Below are positions 17,744 to 25,753 of a stretch of 64,000 nt of DNA, in pieces; the first letter of the stretch is position 1; the number at the start of each line of letters is the position of its first letter. Origin of the DNA: Pseudomonas asiatica. GTDB lineage: Bacteria > Pseudomonadota > Gammaproteobacteria > Pseudomonadales > Pseudomonadaceae. The stretch is taken from positions 373,001-437,000 of the forward strand of contig NZ_CP157874.1 of the NCBI RefSeq assembly GCF_040214835.1, given 5' to 3'. The notes under the pieces are model-generated. The model was not told where the DNA came from. It ran no database searches and was given only the letters and a program-made list of their open reading frames with translations. The translations under genes were made by a program, and so were the position numbers.

Positions 17744-18546
17744 AGCTGATACTGGCCGAACCGTTCAAGCGCCTGTGGGCCGGGCGTGATGCCTTCGATG
17801 CCGTGGAGGCGCTGCAAGGCGAGGTCTATCGCGAACTGGAAGGGCGCCGCACGCTGCGCACCGAGGTCGCTGGCGAGGGCTTCTTCGTCAAGATCCACCG
17901 CGGCATTGGCTGGGGCGAGATATTCAAGAACCTGCTTACCGCCAAGCTGCCGGTGCTTGGCGCCGGCCAGGAATGGCAGGCCATCCAGCGCCTGCACCAG
18001 GTTGGCGTGCCGACCATGACTGCCGTCGCCTATGGCGAGCGTGGCAGCAACCCGGCCGCGCAGCATTCGTTCATCATCACCGAAGAACTGGCGCCGACCA
18101 TCAGCCTGGAAGACTTCAGCATCGACTGGGTCAGGCAGCCGCCCGAGCCGCGCCTGAAGCGCGCGCTGATCGCCGAAGTGGCGAAGATGACCGGCGGCAT
18201 GCACCGCGCGGGGGTCAACCACCGCGACTGCTACATCTGCCACTTCCTGCTGCACACCGACCGCCCGGTGACGGCGGACGACTTCAAACTGTCGGTGATC
18301 GACCTGCACCGCGCGCAGACCCGGGCGAAAATCAGCCGCCGCTGGCGCGACAAGGACCTGGCCGCGCTGTACTTCTCGGCGCTGGACATCGGCCTGACCC
18401 AGCGCGACAAGCTGCGCTTCCTGCGCGGTTACTTCCAGCGCCCGCTGCGGCAGGTCCTGAAGGATGAAGCCTCGCTGCTCGCCTGGCTGGAGCGCAAGGC
18501 GCAGAAACTCTATGACCGCAAACAACGTTATGGGGATGCACTCTGA
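17740..18546 (+). CDS. waaP: LPS core heptose kinase WaaP
   Basis: WaaP phosphorylates heptose I of the inner core; in P. aeruginosa it is essential. The 268-residue protein has a eukaryotic-like kinase fold with the catalytic loop GVNHRDCYICHFLL (about residues 161-174) and the metal-binding segment LSVIDLHRAQ after it. The lysine-bearing strand is FFVKIHRG near residue 48. It follows waaG by a four-base overlap and overlaps the next kinase gene by one base. Confidence 0.95.
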   Translation: MKLILAEPFKRLWAGRDAFDAVEALQGEVYRELEGRRTLRTEVAGEGFFVKIHRGIGWGEIFKNLLTAKLPVLGAGQEWQAIQRLHQVGVPTMTAVAYGERGSNPAAQHSFIITEELAPTISLEDFSIDWVRQPPEPRLKRALIAEVAKMTGGMHRAGVNHRDCYICHFLLHTDRPVTADDFKLSVIDLHRAQTRAKISRRWRDKDLAALYFSALDIGLTQRDKLRFLRGYFQRPLRQVLKDEASLLAWLERKAQKLYDRKQRYGDAL

Positions 18547-19280
18547 TGGCGGGGTGGACACTGGCGCCGGGCTACGAACACCTGGCGGCGGACTTCGGCA
18601 GCCTGGAAGCGGTATTTGCCCTGCAAGGCGAGCGCCTGACCCGCGACCCGATCAGCGAGGTGGTGCGTATCGAGCGTGACGGGGTCAATTACTACGTCAA
18701 GCGCTACACCGGGGCCGGCAAGCACATGCGCCGTTACCTGGGCCGGCCGCGGATCAAGGCCGAATGGCAGAACCTCAAGCAGTTCGACAAGTGGGGCATC
18801 CCCACTGCCGAAGTGGTGGCCTGGGGCCTGGAGCGCAATGGCCTGGCCTTTGGCCGGGGGGCCATGATCACCCGCGAACTGCCGCGCACCGAAGACCTGT
18901 CGGCGCTGGCCGAGCGCAACGATGCACGCCTGGCCGATCGCGCCTGGGTCGGGCATGTCAGCAGCCAGCTGGCGCGCCACACCCGGGTCATGCACCAGCA
19001 CCACTTCGCCCACAACGACCTGAAATGGCGCAACCTGCTGGTCGACGACCAGGGCACGCTATTCTTCATCGACTGCCCCACCGGCGATTTCTGGCGCGGC
19101 TTCATGTGGCGGCACCGGATGATCAAGGACCTGGCGTGCCTGGACAAAGTGGCCAAATACCACCTGTCGGCAACCCAGCGCCTGCGTTTCTACCTGCAAT
19201 ACCGTGGCCGCGACCGGCTGAATGTGCGTGACAAGAAGCGCATTCGCCAGGTGGTGAGCTTTTTCGAGGGAAGGGAATGA
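18546..19280 (+). CDS. wapP: LPS core kinase-like protein (WapP type)
   Basis: A 244-residue member of the WaaP/InaA kinase superfamily. The catalytic loop reads FAHNDLKWRNLLV (about residues 153-165) and the metal segment FFIDCPTGDF follows, so the key Asp and Asn are present. It is expected to phosphorylate a core heptose. Its length and place match the gene after waaP in P. aeruginosa (wapP, from memory); the name is less secure than the family. It overlaps the next gene by four bases. Confidence 0.8.
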   Translation: MAGWTLAPGYEHLAADFGSLEAVFALQGERLTRDPISEVVRIERDGVNYYVKRYTGAGKHMRRYLGRPRIKAEWQNLKQFDKWGIPTAEVVAWGLERNGLAFGRGAMITRELPRTEDLSALAERNDARLADRAWVGHVSSQLARHTRVMHQHHFAHNDLKWRNLLVDDQGTLFFIDCPTGDFWRGFMWRHRMIKDLACLDKVAKYHLSATQRLRFYLQYRGRDRLNVRDKKRIRQVVSFFEGRE

Positions 19281-20029
19281 CCGATTACCTGGCCAGCGCG
19301 GACCTCGCGCTGCTCAAACGCCATGGCCTGGATGACTTCGAGGCGCTGTGGGCACTGCAACTGGATGCCGTGGACGAACCGAACACCGGCCGCGGAGGCT
19401 GGAGCAGCGTGTTCCGCCTGGAACTCGAAGGCAAGGGCTACTACCTCAAGCGCCAGAGCGACTACCTGACCCGTACCCTGCACCGGCCATTCGGCGAGCC
19501 GACCTTCGCCCGCGAATTCCGCAACATCAGCCGTTACCAGAAGCTGCACATTCCGGCCTTGCAGGCGGTGTTCTATGGCGAGCGCAAGAAAGGTGGCACG
19601 CACCGGGCGATCCTGATGACTCGCGCCCTGGACGAATGGGCCGACCTCGACAGCCTGCTGGCCCAGTGGCCACAACTGAGCGATGCTGAACGCAATGGCG
19701 TCCTGCAGGCCTGCGGCCAGCTGGCGCGCACCCTGCACAGCGCCGGCCAGGTGCATGGCTGCTTCTACCCCAAGCACATCTTCCTGCGCCAGCGCCGCGA
19801 AGGCTGGGACGCGCAACTGATCGACCTGGAGAAGACCCGCCCCCTGCTGTTCGGCATGCGTGACCGTCTCAAGGACCTGGAGCCGCTGCTGCGTCGTGCC
19901 CCGGTCTGGAGCGAGCTTGATGTACGTACCTTGCTGGCCAGCTACCTGGCGCAGCCTGCCGATGGCACGCTGGTCGATACCTGGCTGCAACGCCTGACGC
20001 AACGCCGTCGTGAAAAAGAGGCCCGCTGA
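19277..20029 (+). CDS. wapQ: InaA-type LPS kinase-like protein
   Basis: The 250-residue protein belongs to the same kinase superfamily but the InaA branch. The catalytic loop reads VHGCFYPKHIFL (about residues 158-169): the usual HxD...N is replaced by HGC and KH, while the later acidic segment LIDLEKTRP is kept. As far as I recall this CxYPKHIF form is usual for InaA relatives, so it is not decay in this strain, but it means the chemistry may differ or be lost. The symbol follows the P. aeruginosa order waaP-wapP-wapQ. It overlaps the next gene by one base. Confidence 0.75.
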   Translation: MTDYLASADLALLKRHGLDDFEALWALQLDAVDEPNTGRGGWSSVFRLELEGKGYYLKRQSDYLTRTLHRPFGEPTFAREFRNISRYQKLHIPALQAVFYGERKKGGTHRAILMTRALDEWADLDSLLAQWPQLSDAERNGVLQACGQLARTLHSAGQVHGCFYPKHIFLRQRREGWDAQLIDLEKTRPLLFGMRDRLKDLEPLLRRAPVWSELDVRTLLASYLAQPADGTLVDTWLQRLTQRRREKEAR

Positions 20030-21471
20030 TGCGTTTGTCTGAATTGAAAGAGGCCGGGCGCAGCCCCTCGCTGCCCCTGAGCATCACCCTGGCCGATGCC
20101 GCCGGCATGGCCGACCTGCAATTGCTCAGCCTGCTGCGCGTGCTGCCGGGCCAGCGCTATGTGGGCGCCGGCGTGTGGCGCGGTACCCCGGTGCTGGCCA
20201 AGCTGCTGGTCGGTGGTAACGCTGCACGGCATTTCCAGCGCGAACTGCAAGGCGTGAAGCTGCTGGCCGAGCAGGGCCTGACCACGCCGAAGCTGCTGGC
20301 CGACGGCCTCAAGGAAGGCGAGGGCGGCTGGCTGCTGTTCGAATTCCTCGACGGTGCCGAAAGCCTGGCCGATGCCTGGGCGGCAGTGGAGAGCTTGCCG
20401 GTACTGGCCGACGAGCAGCACCTGGTGCTGGGCGAGGCGCTCACCGCAGTGGCGCACATGCACGCCCGGGGCCTGTGGCAGGAAGACCTGCACCTGGACA
20501 ACCTGCTGCGCCACGGCGGCAAGCTGTACCTGATCGACGGCGCCGGCATCAAGGCCGAAACGCCTGGCCAGCAGCTGTCGCGCCCACGTGTGCTGGAAAA
20601 CCTGGGGGTATTCTTCGCCCAGCTACCCAAGCGTCTGGAGCCGTTCATCGAAGAACTGCTGGTGCAGTACCTGCTGGCCAACGCCGAGCATGCGCTGCCG
20701 CTGGAAGCCTTGCAGAAGCAGGTGGACAAGGTGCGCAGCTGGCGCCAGAAGGATTACCTGGAAAAGGCTGGTCGTGAATGCAGCCTGTTCAGTGTCGAGC
20801 GCAGCCTTTCGGGCTTGCGGGCAGTCCGCCGCGACGAGGCCGAAGCCATGTTGCCGGTGCTGGAGCAGGCTGACGCGTTGATTGACCAGGGCCACCTGTA
20901 CAAGACCGGTGGTGCGGCCAGCGTGGCGCGCATCGAGGTTGGCGGCCGCACACTGGTGCTCAAACGCTACAACATCAAGAACACCGCGCACTGGTTCAAG
21001 CGCTTCTGGCGCCCGAGCCGGGCCTGGCATTCCTGGATCGAAGGCCACCGCCTGGAGTTCCTCGACATTGCCACGCCGCGTCCACTCGCGGTGCTGGAGC
21101 AGCGGGTGATGGGGCTGCGAAGCCGTGCCTACCTGGTCACCGAGTATGTCGATGGCCCGGACCTGGCCGAATGCTTCGCGCCCTACGTGGATAACGGCGA
21201 TGCGCCCGAGGAGCAGGTGGATGCCCTGGTGCACGTGATGCAGCAACTGATTCGTGAGCGTATCAGCCACGGCGACTTCAAGGGCCACAACCTGTTCTGG
21301 CACAACGGCCAGTGGTCGCTGATCGACCTCGACGCCATGTGCCAGCACGCCACCCAGCTCAGCTTTGCCCCGGCCTACGCCCGCGATCGGGCGCGGCTGC
21401 TGCGCAACTGGCCGAGTGGCAGTGCCTTGCATCAGCGGCTGGACCGGCTGCTGCCCAAGCTGGCCGAGTAA
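20029..21471 (+). CDS. Tandem double kinase-domain protein of the LPS core cluster
   Basis: The 480-residue protein holds two kinase-like domains. The first (about residues 30-240) has the loop WQEDLHLDNLL near residue 152 followed by LYLIDGAGIK. The second (about 275-475) has GGRTLVLKRYN as the lysine strand, SHGDFKGHNLFW near residue 413 and SLIDLDAM as the metal segment. Both keep the Asp and Asn residues. It matches the position and length of P. aeruginosa PA5006 (from memory), with no assigned substrate. It is the last gene of the operon. Its final 40 bases overlap the 3' end of the opposite-strand gene that follows. Confidence 0.85.
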   Translation: MRLSELKEAGRSPSLPLSITLADAAGMADLQLLSLLRVLPGQRYVGAGVWRGTPVLAKLLVGGNAARHFQRELQGVKLLAEQGLTTPKLLADGLKEGEGGWLLFEFLDGAESLADAWAAVESLPVLADEQHLVLGEALTAVAHMHARGLWQEDLHLDNLLRHGGKLYLIDGAGIKAETPGQQLSRPRVLENLGVFFAQLPKRLEPFIEELLVQYLLANAEHALPLEALQKQVDKVRSWRQKDYLEKAGRECSLFSVERSLSGLRAVRRDEAEAMLPVLEQADALIDQGHLYKTGGAASVARIEVGGRTLVLKRYNIKNTAHWFKRFWRPSRAWHSWIEGHRLEFLDIATPRPLAVLEQRVMGLRSRAYLVTEYVDGPDLAECFAPYVDNGDAPEEQVDALVHVMQQLIRERISHGDFKGHNLFWHNGQWSLIDLDAMCQHATQLSFAPAYARDRARLLRNWPSGSALHQRLDRLLPKLAE

Positions 21472-24251
21472 TCCGCCGGCAGTGCCAGCCAGTCGCTGCT
21501 GCGGCCTGGCTGGCGCACGCGAATGCGCCATTGGCCGCCCTGTTGGCGCAGTACTGCCCAGGCGTGGACTGCGCCCAGTGCCTTCTCGGGCAGCAGCAGA
21601 TGGAAATGCCCGGCGAGCAGGTGCCGACGAACCGGCAACTGCTGGTCACCCAGCTGCAGATAGAGTTGCCCCCCGGTGTCGTGCAGGTCGGCTTCCCCTG
21701 CCACTGGTTCGCCCTCGAGCGGCGGTTGCAGGCGTACCTCTTCCAACAGCTGGGCTACGTCAGGTAGCCCGTCATGCCATAGCACGATGGAATCGACCAC
21801 CCAATTGCCATTGCGCAGCCGTTTGATCGGCAGCTGCGCGTAGGCATCCGGCTGCCTGGGGTCGAGCACCCGCCAGCGATAGCCGTCGAAGTGGACGTTG
21901 TACAACCGCCCCTGGCTGTCCTTGACGAAGTAACGGTCCGGGCCTGGCACGCTGTTGATCTGTTCGTACACTTCCTCGCCATGAACCCCGTCGATCCGGT
22001 AGCGCAGCTTGCTCACGTCCACGGCCGCTTCGTGGGTTTTCGGCAGTGGGCGCGGGGGTTGCGGTGGCAGGCCGCGCATCGCCCTGCGCATGAGGGGCGA
22101 GCCAGCGAAACTGGACAACCCGTCGGCGCTGTGGCTCAAAGCGGCCATGGCGTGGTGGAAGGTTGCTGCATAATCCTCTTTTTCCAGGGCTTCGAAGCCG
22201 TCCCAAAGCGAAATCGACATACGGCCGAAGGCCAGGGCTGACATTGTCGGGGCCGGTAGCACGAGGCTGATCATGTCGAGAACCAGGCGCAGCGTCGACA
22301 GCCCGTACTCGCCGAGCAGCTCGCGGTTGCTGCGGCTGTTGGTATCGGCCTCGGCGATCATGGCGTGGACCTGGGCCTTGTAAAGGGCATCGAAGAGGTT
22401 GCCGTTGATCATTGGCCTTTGCACATATGGCCCGAGGCGGCCCTTGCGCACCAATTTGTCGAGCCGCTTGCCATCAGCCAGAGGCGCGCGCTGGATCAGG
22501 TACTTTCGCAAGGACGGCGTGCTGCGAAGGGTTCTGAGCAGCGCCCGGGTATCGGGGTATTCACGCCATGCGCGCCGATCGGGAGCGTCCGGCGTATACA
22601 GCACCAGCGACGGCTGGTTGTCGCTCTCGGCATTGAGCAGCAGTACCCCTTGCAGCGTGTGCCCGTCGATGATCAGCTGGCGCACCGCGATACGATGCTC
22701 GTCGATTGTAGGGCGCCAATTGTTGTCGGGGTGGTCGGTGACGGCTTTGACCCAGCGATAGCCTCGCTCGTGGGTATCGTTCAGAAAGTGCCTGGCATAG
22801 CGGGCCTTGGCCGCCTCGGCGCGCATGCGGGCGCGGTTCATGTTGCCGTGGCATTGCATGCGCCAGCGCGCACCTGGAGACTCCAGCAGGTGGGTTCGCA
22901 GGTAGCGGATGTAGCCACTGCCTGCGTCAAGCTCGCGCACCAGGCGCTTTACCCCTTCTGCGGATATTGATTCCAGTGTGGAACCGTCTTCGTGGTGTAT
23001 TCGGGCAGTCAGCCAGTAATCGACGTCGAACCAGCCGATGTTCAACAGGGCCAGCTCGTCCAGGCGGTAGGTGGTGGTTACCAGCTCGATGGTGCCACCG
23101 ACATGGCGACGGTTGGCAACGGCCACGTAACCCGAAGGTGCCAGCGGGTTGATCAACGGGCCGGTGCGGTGTGCAAGCGTGACGGTTATGCAGACTTTTT
23201 CGGCAGGCAAGTCGATGGAGAATTCGCGCCGCAGCGCCTTGCCAAGGCGTTCGCGCACCCATGCCAGCAGGTGGTGGCGATTGCCGAACGCCTCCAGGGT
23301 CAAAAGGCCGGGTGCAGCAGCCTGGGTGATGGCCCCGGCGAGCTCCTGGATCGTTTGCATGATGTGCGTCAGGCTTTGCGTGGAGCTCTGGCGCAGCCAG
23401 GCGGGCAGGTGTTTTTCCAGCAGCAGCGCATAACGGGTGGACAACGCATATTGGCTGCCCATGAGATCGGTCAGTGACTGCTGTTTGGCCAGGGTGCTTT
23501 TGAGTGCCGGCAGATCCGGGTTCTGGTCAAGCGCCCAGGCGGCGTGCCAGGCGATGGTGAGCCGTTGATGCTGCGCGTCGATCACGTCAGTGGCCTGTTG
23601 TTCGACCAGGTCGCCGGTAAACCACTCGTAGCGCAGCCGGTCGGCACACCGGACCAGTTGCTGGTCCTGCAGGCGGGGTAGCAGTTGCAGCATTGGCCGG
23701 CTTTGCATGGGGTCGTCCAGGCGCTCGCACAGCTCTCTATGCAGTTCGGCCAGGTTGGCGAAGCCTTCAACGCCATGAGAAACGCTGCACAGCAGTGCCT
23801 GGCCTGTGGCTGTTGCAGGCTCGGCAACGGCCCCTTCCGGTGCGTCTGCCACCAATACCAGCACGCCGGGTAACGGCAACCGGCCATGGGGCCTTGAGCG
23901 GTTGAATACCGGCCGATAAACCTGGGCCCGGTGGGTGTCTGGCAGGTGGTTGCGCTGCCAGGGTAGCGGCAGCTCCAGGGAGGTGCGCAGCAGGCTGATG
24001 TGGCTGTAGTCCAGGGTCTGGTCGGCGAGGCGCAGTTCCAGTTCGGCCAGAAGTTGCTCATGACGCAGTTCGCGCAGTTGCCGGACGCGGCTGTGGCCTG
24101 CTTCGACAGGGTCGTTCCAGAACGCTGCCAGGTCACCAAAAAAACGCTGACGCATGGCGGCCGGTTCCGTTTCGCCCGCCAGTTCGGGTTTGCCTTGCTC
24201 AAGGGCGATGAGTTGTTGATCGAGCGCTTCGAGGCGCTGCAAAGGTGTCAT
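21432..24251 (-). CDS. Large DUF6543 (dermonecrotic-toxin-like) protein
   Basis: The protein has 939 residues from the ATG at 24251, chosen because AAGGAG lies eight bases upstream; an ATG at 24284 has no such site. The sequence resembles the long N-terminal region of pseudomonad proteins annotated as dermonecrotic toxin domain (DUF6543). A hydrophobic stretch lies near residues 645-670 (LVLDMISLVLPAPTMSALAF). Near the C-terminus are the segments RYFVKDSQGRLYNVHFDG and WRVLDPRQPDAYAQLPIKR. Those relatives often continue into leucine-rich repeats and a NEL ubiquitin-ligase domain; here the protein stops without either. No signal peptide is seen. The family is likely; a toxin function is inference. 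Confidence 0.7.
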   Translation of the reverse strand: MTPLQRLEALDQQLIALEQGKPELAGETEPAAMRQRFFGDLAAFWNDPVEAGHSRVRQLRELRHEQLLAELELRLADQTLDYSHISLLRTSLELPLPWQRNHLPDTHRAQVYRPVFNRSRPHGRLPLPGVLVLVADAPEGAVAEPATATGQALLCSVSHGVEGFANLAELHRELCERLDDPMQSRPMLQLLPRLQDQQLVRCADRLRYEWFTGDLVEQQATDVIDAQHQRLTIAWHAAWALDQNPDLPALKSTLAKQQSLTDLMGSQYALSTRYALLLEKHLPAWLRQSSTQSLTHIMQTIQELAGAITQAAAPGLLTLEAFGNRHHLLAWVRERLGKALRREFSIDLPAEKVCITVTLAHRTGPLINPLAPSGYVAVANRRHVGGTIELVTTTYRLDELALLNIGWFDVDYWLTARIHHEDGSTLESISAEGVKRLVRELDAGSGYIRYLRTHLLESPGARWRMQCHGNMNRARMRAEAAKARYARHFLNDTHERGYRWVKAVTDHPDNNWRPTIDEHRIAVRQLIIDGHTLQGVLLLNAESDNQPSLVLYTPDAPDRRAWREYPDTRALLRTLRSTPSLRKYLIQRAPLADGKRLDKLVRKGRLGPYVQRPMINGNLFDALYKAQVHAMIAEADTNSRSNRELLGEYGLSTLRLVLDMISLVLPAPTMSALAFGRMSISLWDGFEALEKEDYAATFHHAMAALSHSADGLSSFAGSPLMRRAMRGLPPQPPRPLPKTHEAAVDVSKLRYRIDGVHGEEVYEQINSVPGPDRYFVKDSQGRLYNVHFDGYRWRVLDPRQPDAYAQLPIKRLRNGNWVVDSIVLWHDGLPDVAQLLEEVRLQPPLEGEPVAGEADLHDTGGQLYLQLGDQQLPVRRHLLAGHFHLLLPEKALGAVHAWAVLRQQGGQWRIRVRQPGRSSDWLALPADYSASLGSSRSSR

Positions 24252-24317
24252 GGTATGGCTCCTTGGAAAATGGGAGCCAACCATGTCGCGGCAAAAGAGG
24301 GTGCGGGTATTACCCGG

Positions 24318-24503
24318 TTACTGCCGTGGACGAGGGTAGAAACCTTGCAGGCCGAGAGCCGCCGACACCCCCAGGCCGAGCCAGGCCAGGCTGTCCCAGA
24401 CCCCGTCCCCCAGCAAGGCGGCAAACAGCCCCACGGCAGTGAGCAAGGCCACGACCATCGGCCAGACGAAGATGCGCCAGGTCGGCTGTGACCTGTGGCT
24501 CAT
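24318..24503 (-). CDS. Small membrane protein, partner of PepSY protein
   Basis: A 61-residue protein with two hydrophobic segments (WPMVVALLTAVGLFAALLGD and LAWLGLGVSAALGL) and a short basic tail. Its ATG overlaps the stop codon of the PepSY gene by four bases (ATGA), so it is almost surely translated with it. Similar short membrane proteins often accompany PepSY ferric-siderophore reductases in pseudomonads. No catalytic residues are visible, and I do not assign a function. Confidence 0.75.
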   Translation of the reverse strand: MSHRSQPTWRIFVWPMVVALLTAVGLFAALLGDGVWDSLAWLGLGVSAALGLQGFYPRPRQ

Positions 24504-25612
24504 GCCCGCGCCTCCCGCTTCGTGCGTTGTTTGCCCCACCACAGGTACAAGCCGCTGCCGAGGACGATGATGGTCAGCACATCGAGTAGCGCCCACAGGA
24601 TTTGCATTGGCCGGCCGCCGTAGTCGCCGAAGTGCAGTGGTTGCGACAGGCCCATGGCATCCATGTACCAGGGGCGTTCGCCGACGGCGGTCACCGCCAG
24701 TGTTCGCGCATCGATCAGCACGGGCGTGAGCAGGTGCGAGGTCAGGTGCGTGGCGCCCTTCATGAACACCGCATAGTGGTGCTCACTGGAAAAGCGTGTG
24801 CCGGGGAAGGCGATGAAGTCCGGGCGCATGCCGGGGGCGGCCTGTTCGGCGATGGTCAGCAGGTGGGTGGCCGGGGCGCGTTCGGTGAGCGGTGGGGCAT
24901 CACGGTACGGGGCAACCATGGCGGCCAGGCTGTCGTTGCGCCAGGCGGCGATGACCAGGTCCGACAGCGCGCTGATGACACCGGTCACGCCTACCGTCAG
25001 TGCCCAGGCCAAGGTGACCACGCCGATCAGGTTGTGCAGGTCGAGCCAGCGCAGGCGACGGGATTTGCCGTGGCGCACCGTGCCGAAGTCCAGGCGGCGC
25101 ATGAACGGTGCATAGAGCACGGTGCCGGAGATGATCGCCACGACGAACAGCACGCCCATGAAGGCCAGCAGCAGCTTGCCGGGCAGGCCGGCGAACATGT
25201 CCACGTGCAGGCGCAGCATGGTCATCATGAAGCCGCCGTTGGCGGCCGGCATGGCCACGGCTTCACCGGTGCGGGCGTCGAGCATGAAGGTGTGCGACGA
25301 ATTGGGATCGGTGCCGGCGGTGGCGGCGGTTATGGCCACTACGCCGTTGGCTTCGTCCTCGTCGTAGCCGAAGTACTGCATGACCTCGCCGGGGCGGTGC
25401 TGCTCGGCCTTGATCACCAACTGCTGCAGGTCGAGGTGTGGTGTATCGGCCGGCATTTCCCGCAGTTCGGGGGCGTCGCCGAGCAGGTGTTCGAGTTCGT
25501 GGTGGAAGATCAGCGGCAGGCCGGTGACTGCCAGCAACAGCAGGAACAGGGTGCAGACCAGGCTGCTCCAGGTGTGGATCACCGACCAGCGGCGGATGGT
25601 TGGGCTTTTCAT
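24500..25612 (-). CDS. PepSY-associated TM protein, likely siderophore-iron reductase
   Basis: The protein has about 370 residues and four membrane helices: one near the N-terminus (SSLVCTLFLLLLAVTGLPL), two in the middle (LLLAFMGVLFVVAIISGTVL and LIGVVTLAWALTVGVTGV) and one near the C-terminus (ILWALLDVLTIIVLGSGLYL). Periplasmic PepSY regions lie between them. HHELEHLL and the helix-flanking histidines fit heme binding. This is the PiuB/FoxB/FpvG type, which in P. aeruginosa helps release iron from siderophores in the periplasm. It lies downstream of the TonB receptor. The start may be ATG at 25612 or GTG at 25615; neither has a strong ribosome site. Confidence 0.82.
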   Translation of the reverse strand: MKSPTIRRWSVIHTWSSLVCTLFLLLLAVTGLPLIFHHELEHLLGDAPELREMPADTPHLDLQQLVIKAEQHRPGEVMQYFGYDEDEANGVVAITAATAGTDPNSSHTFMLDARTGEAVAMPAANGGFMMTMLRLHVDMFAGLPGKLLLAFMGVLFVVAIISGTVLYAPFMRRLDFGTVRHGKSRRLRWLDLHNLIGVVTLAWALTVGVTGVISALSDLVIAAWRNDSLAAMVAPYRDAPPLTERAPATHLLTIAEQAAPGMRPDFIAFPGTRFSSEHHYAVFMKGATHLTSHLLTPVLIDARTLAVTAVGERPWYMDAMGLSQPLHFGDYGGRPMQILWALLDVLTIIVLGSGLYLWWGKQRTKREARA

Positions 25613-25642
25613 CACGGTACCGATTTTTGCCTGTCGGAAGCT

Positions 25643-25747
25643 GGGGCTGCTGCGCAGCCCTTTCGCGACACAAGGCCGCTCCTACAGGGGAGCACGTTTT
25701 CCTGTAGGAGCGGCCTTGTGTCGCGAAAGGGCCGCAAAGCGGCCCCC
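25643..25747. repeat. REP-like inverted pair, family A
   Basis: Two facing family-A copies with the TTTCGCGAC junction variant, between the TonB receptor and the PepSY gene. Confidence 0.85.
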
Positions 25748-25753
25748 GTTCAC

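Noticed and set aside
21432..24251. Insertion sequence or phage remnant carrying the DUF6543 gene
   Set aside because: No transposase, integrase, tRNA end or terminal repeats are seen on either side; acquisition is possible but no mobile element is visible.
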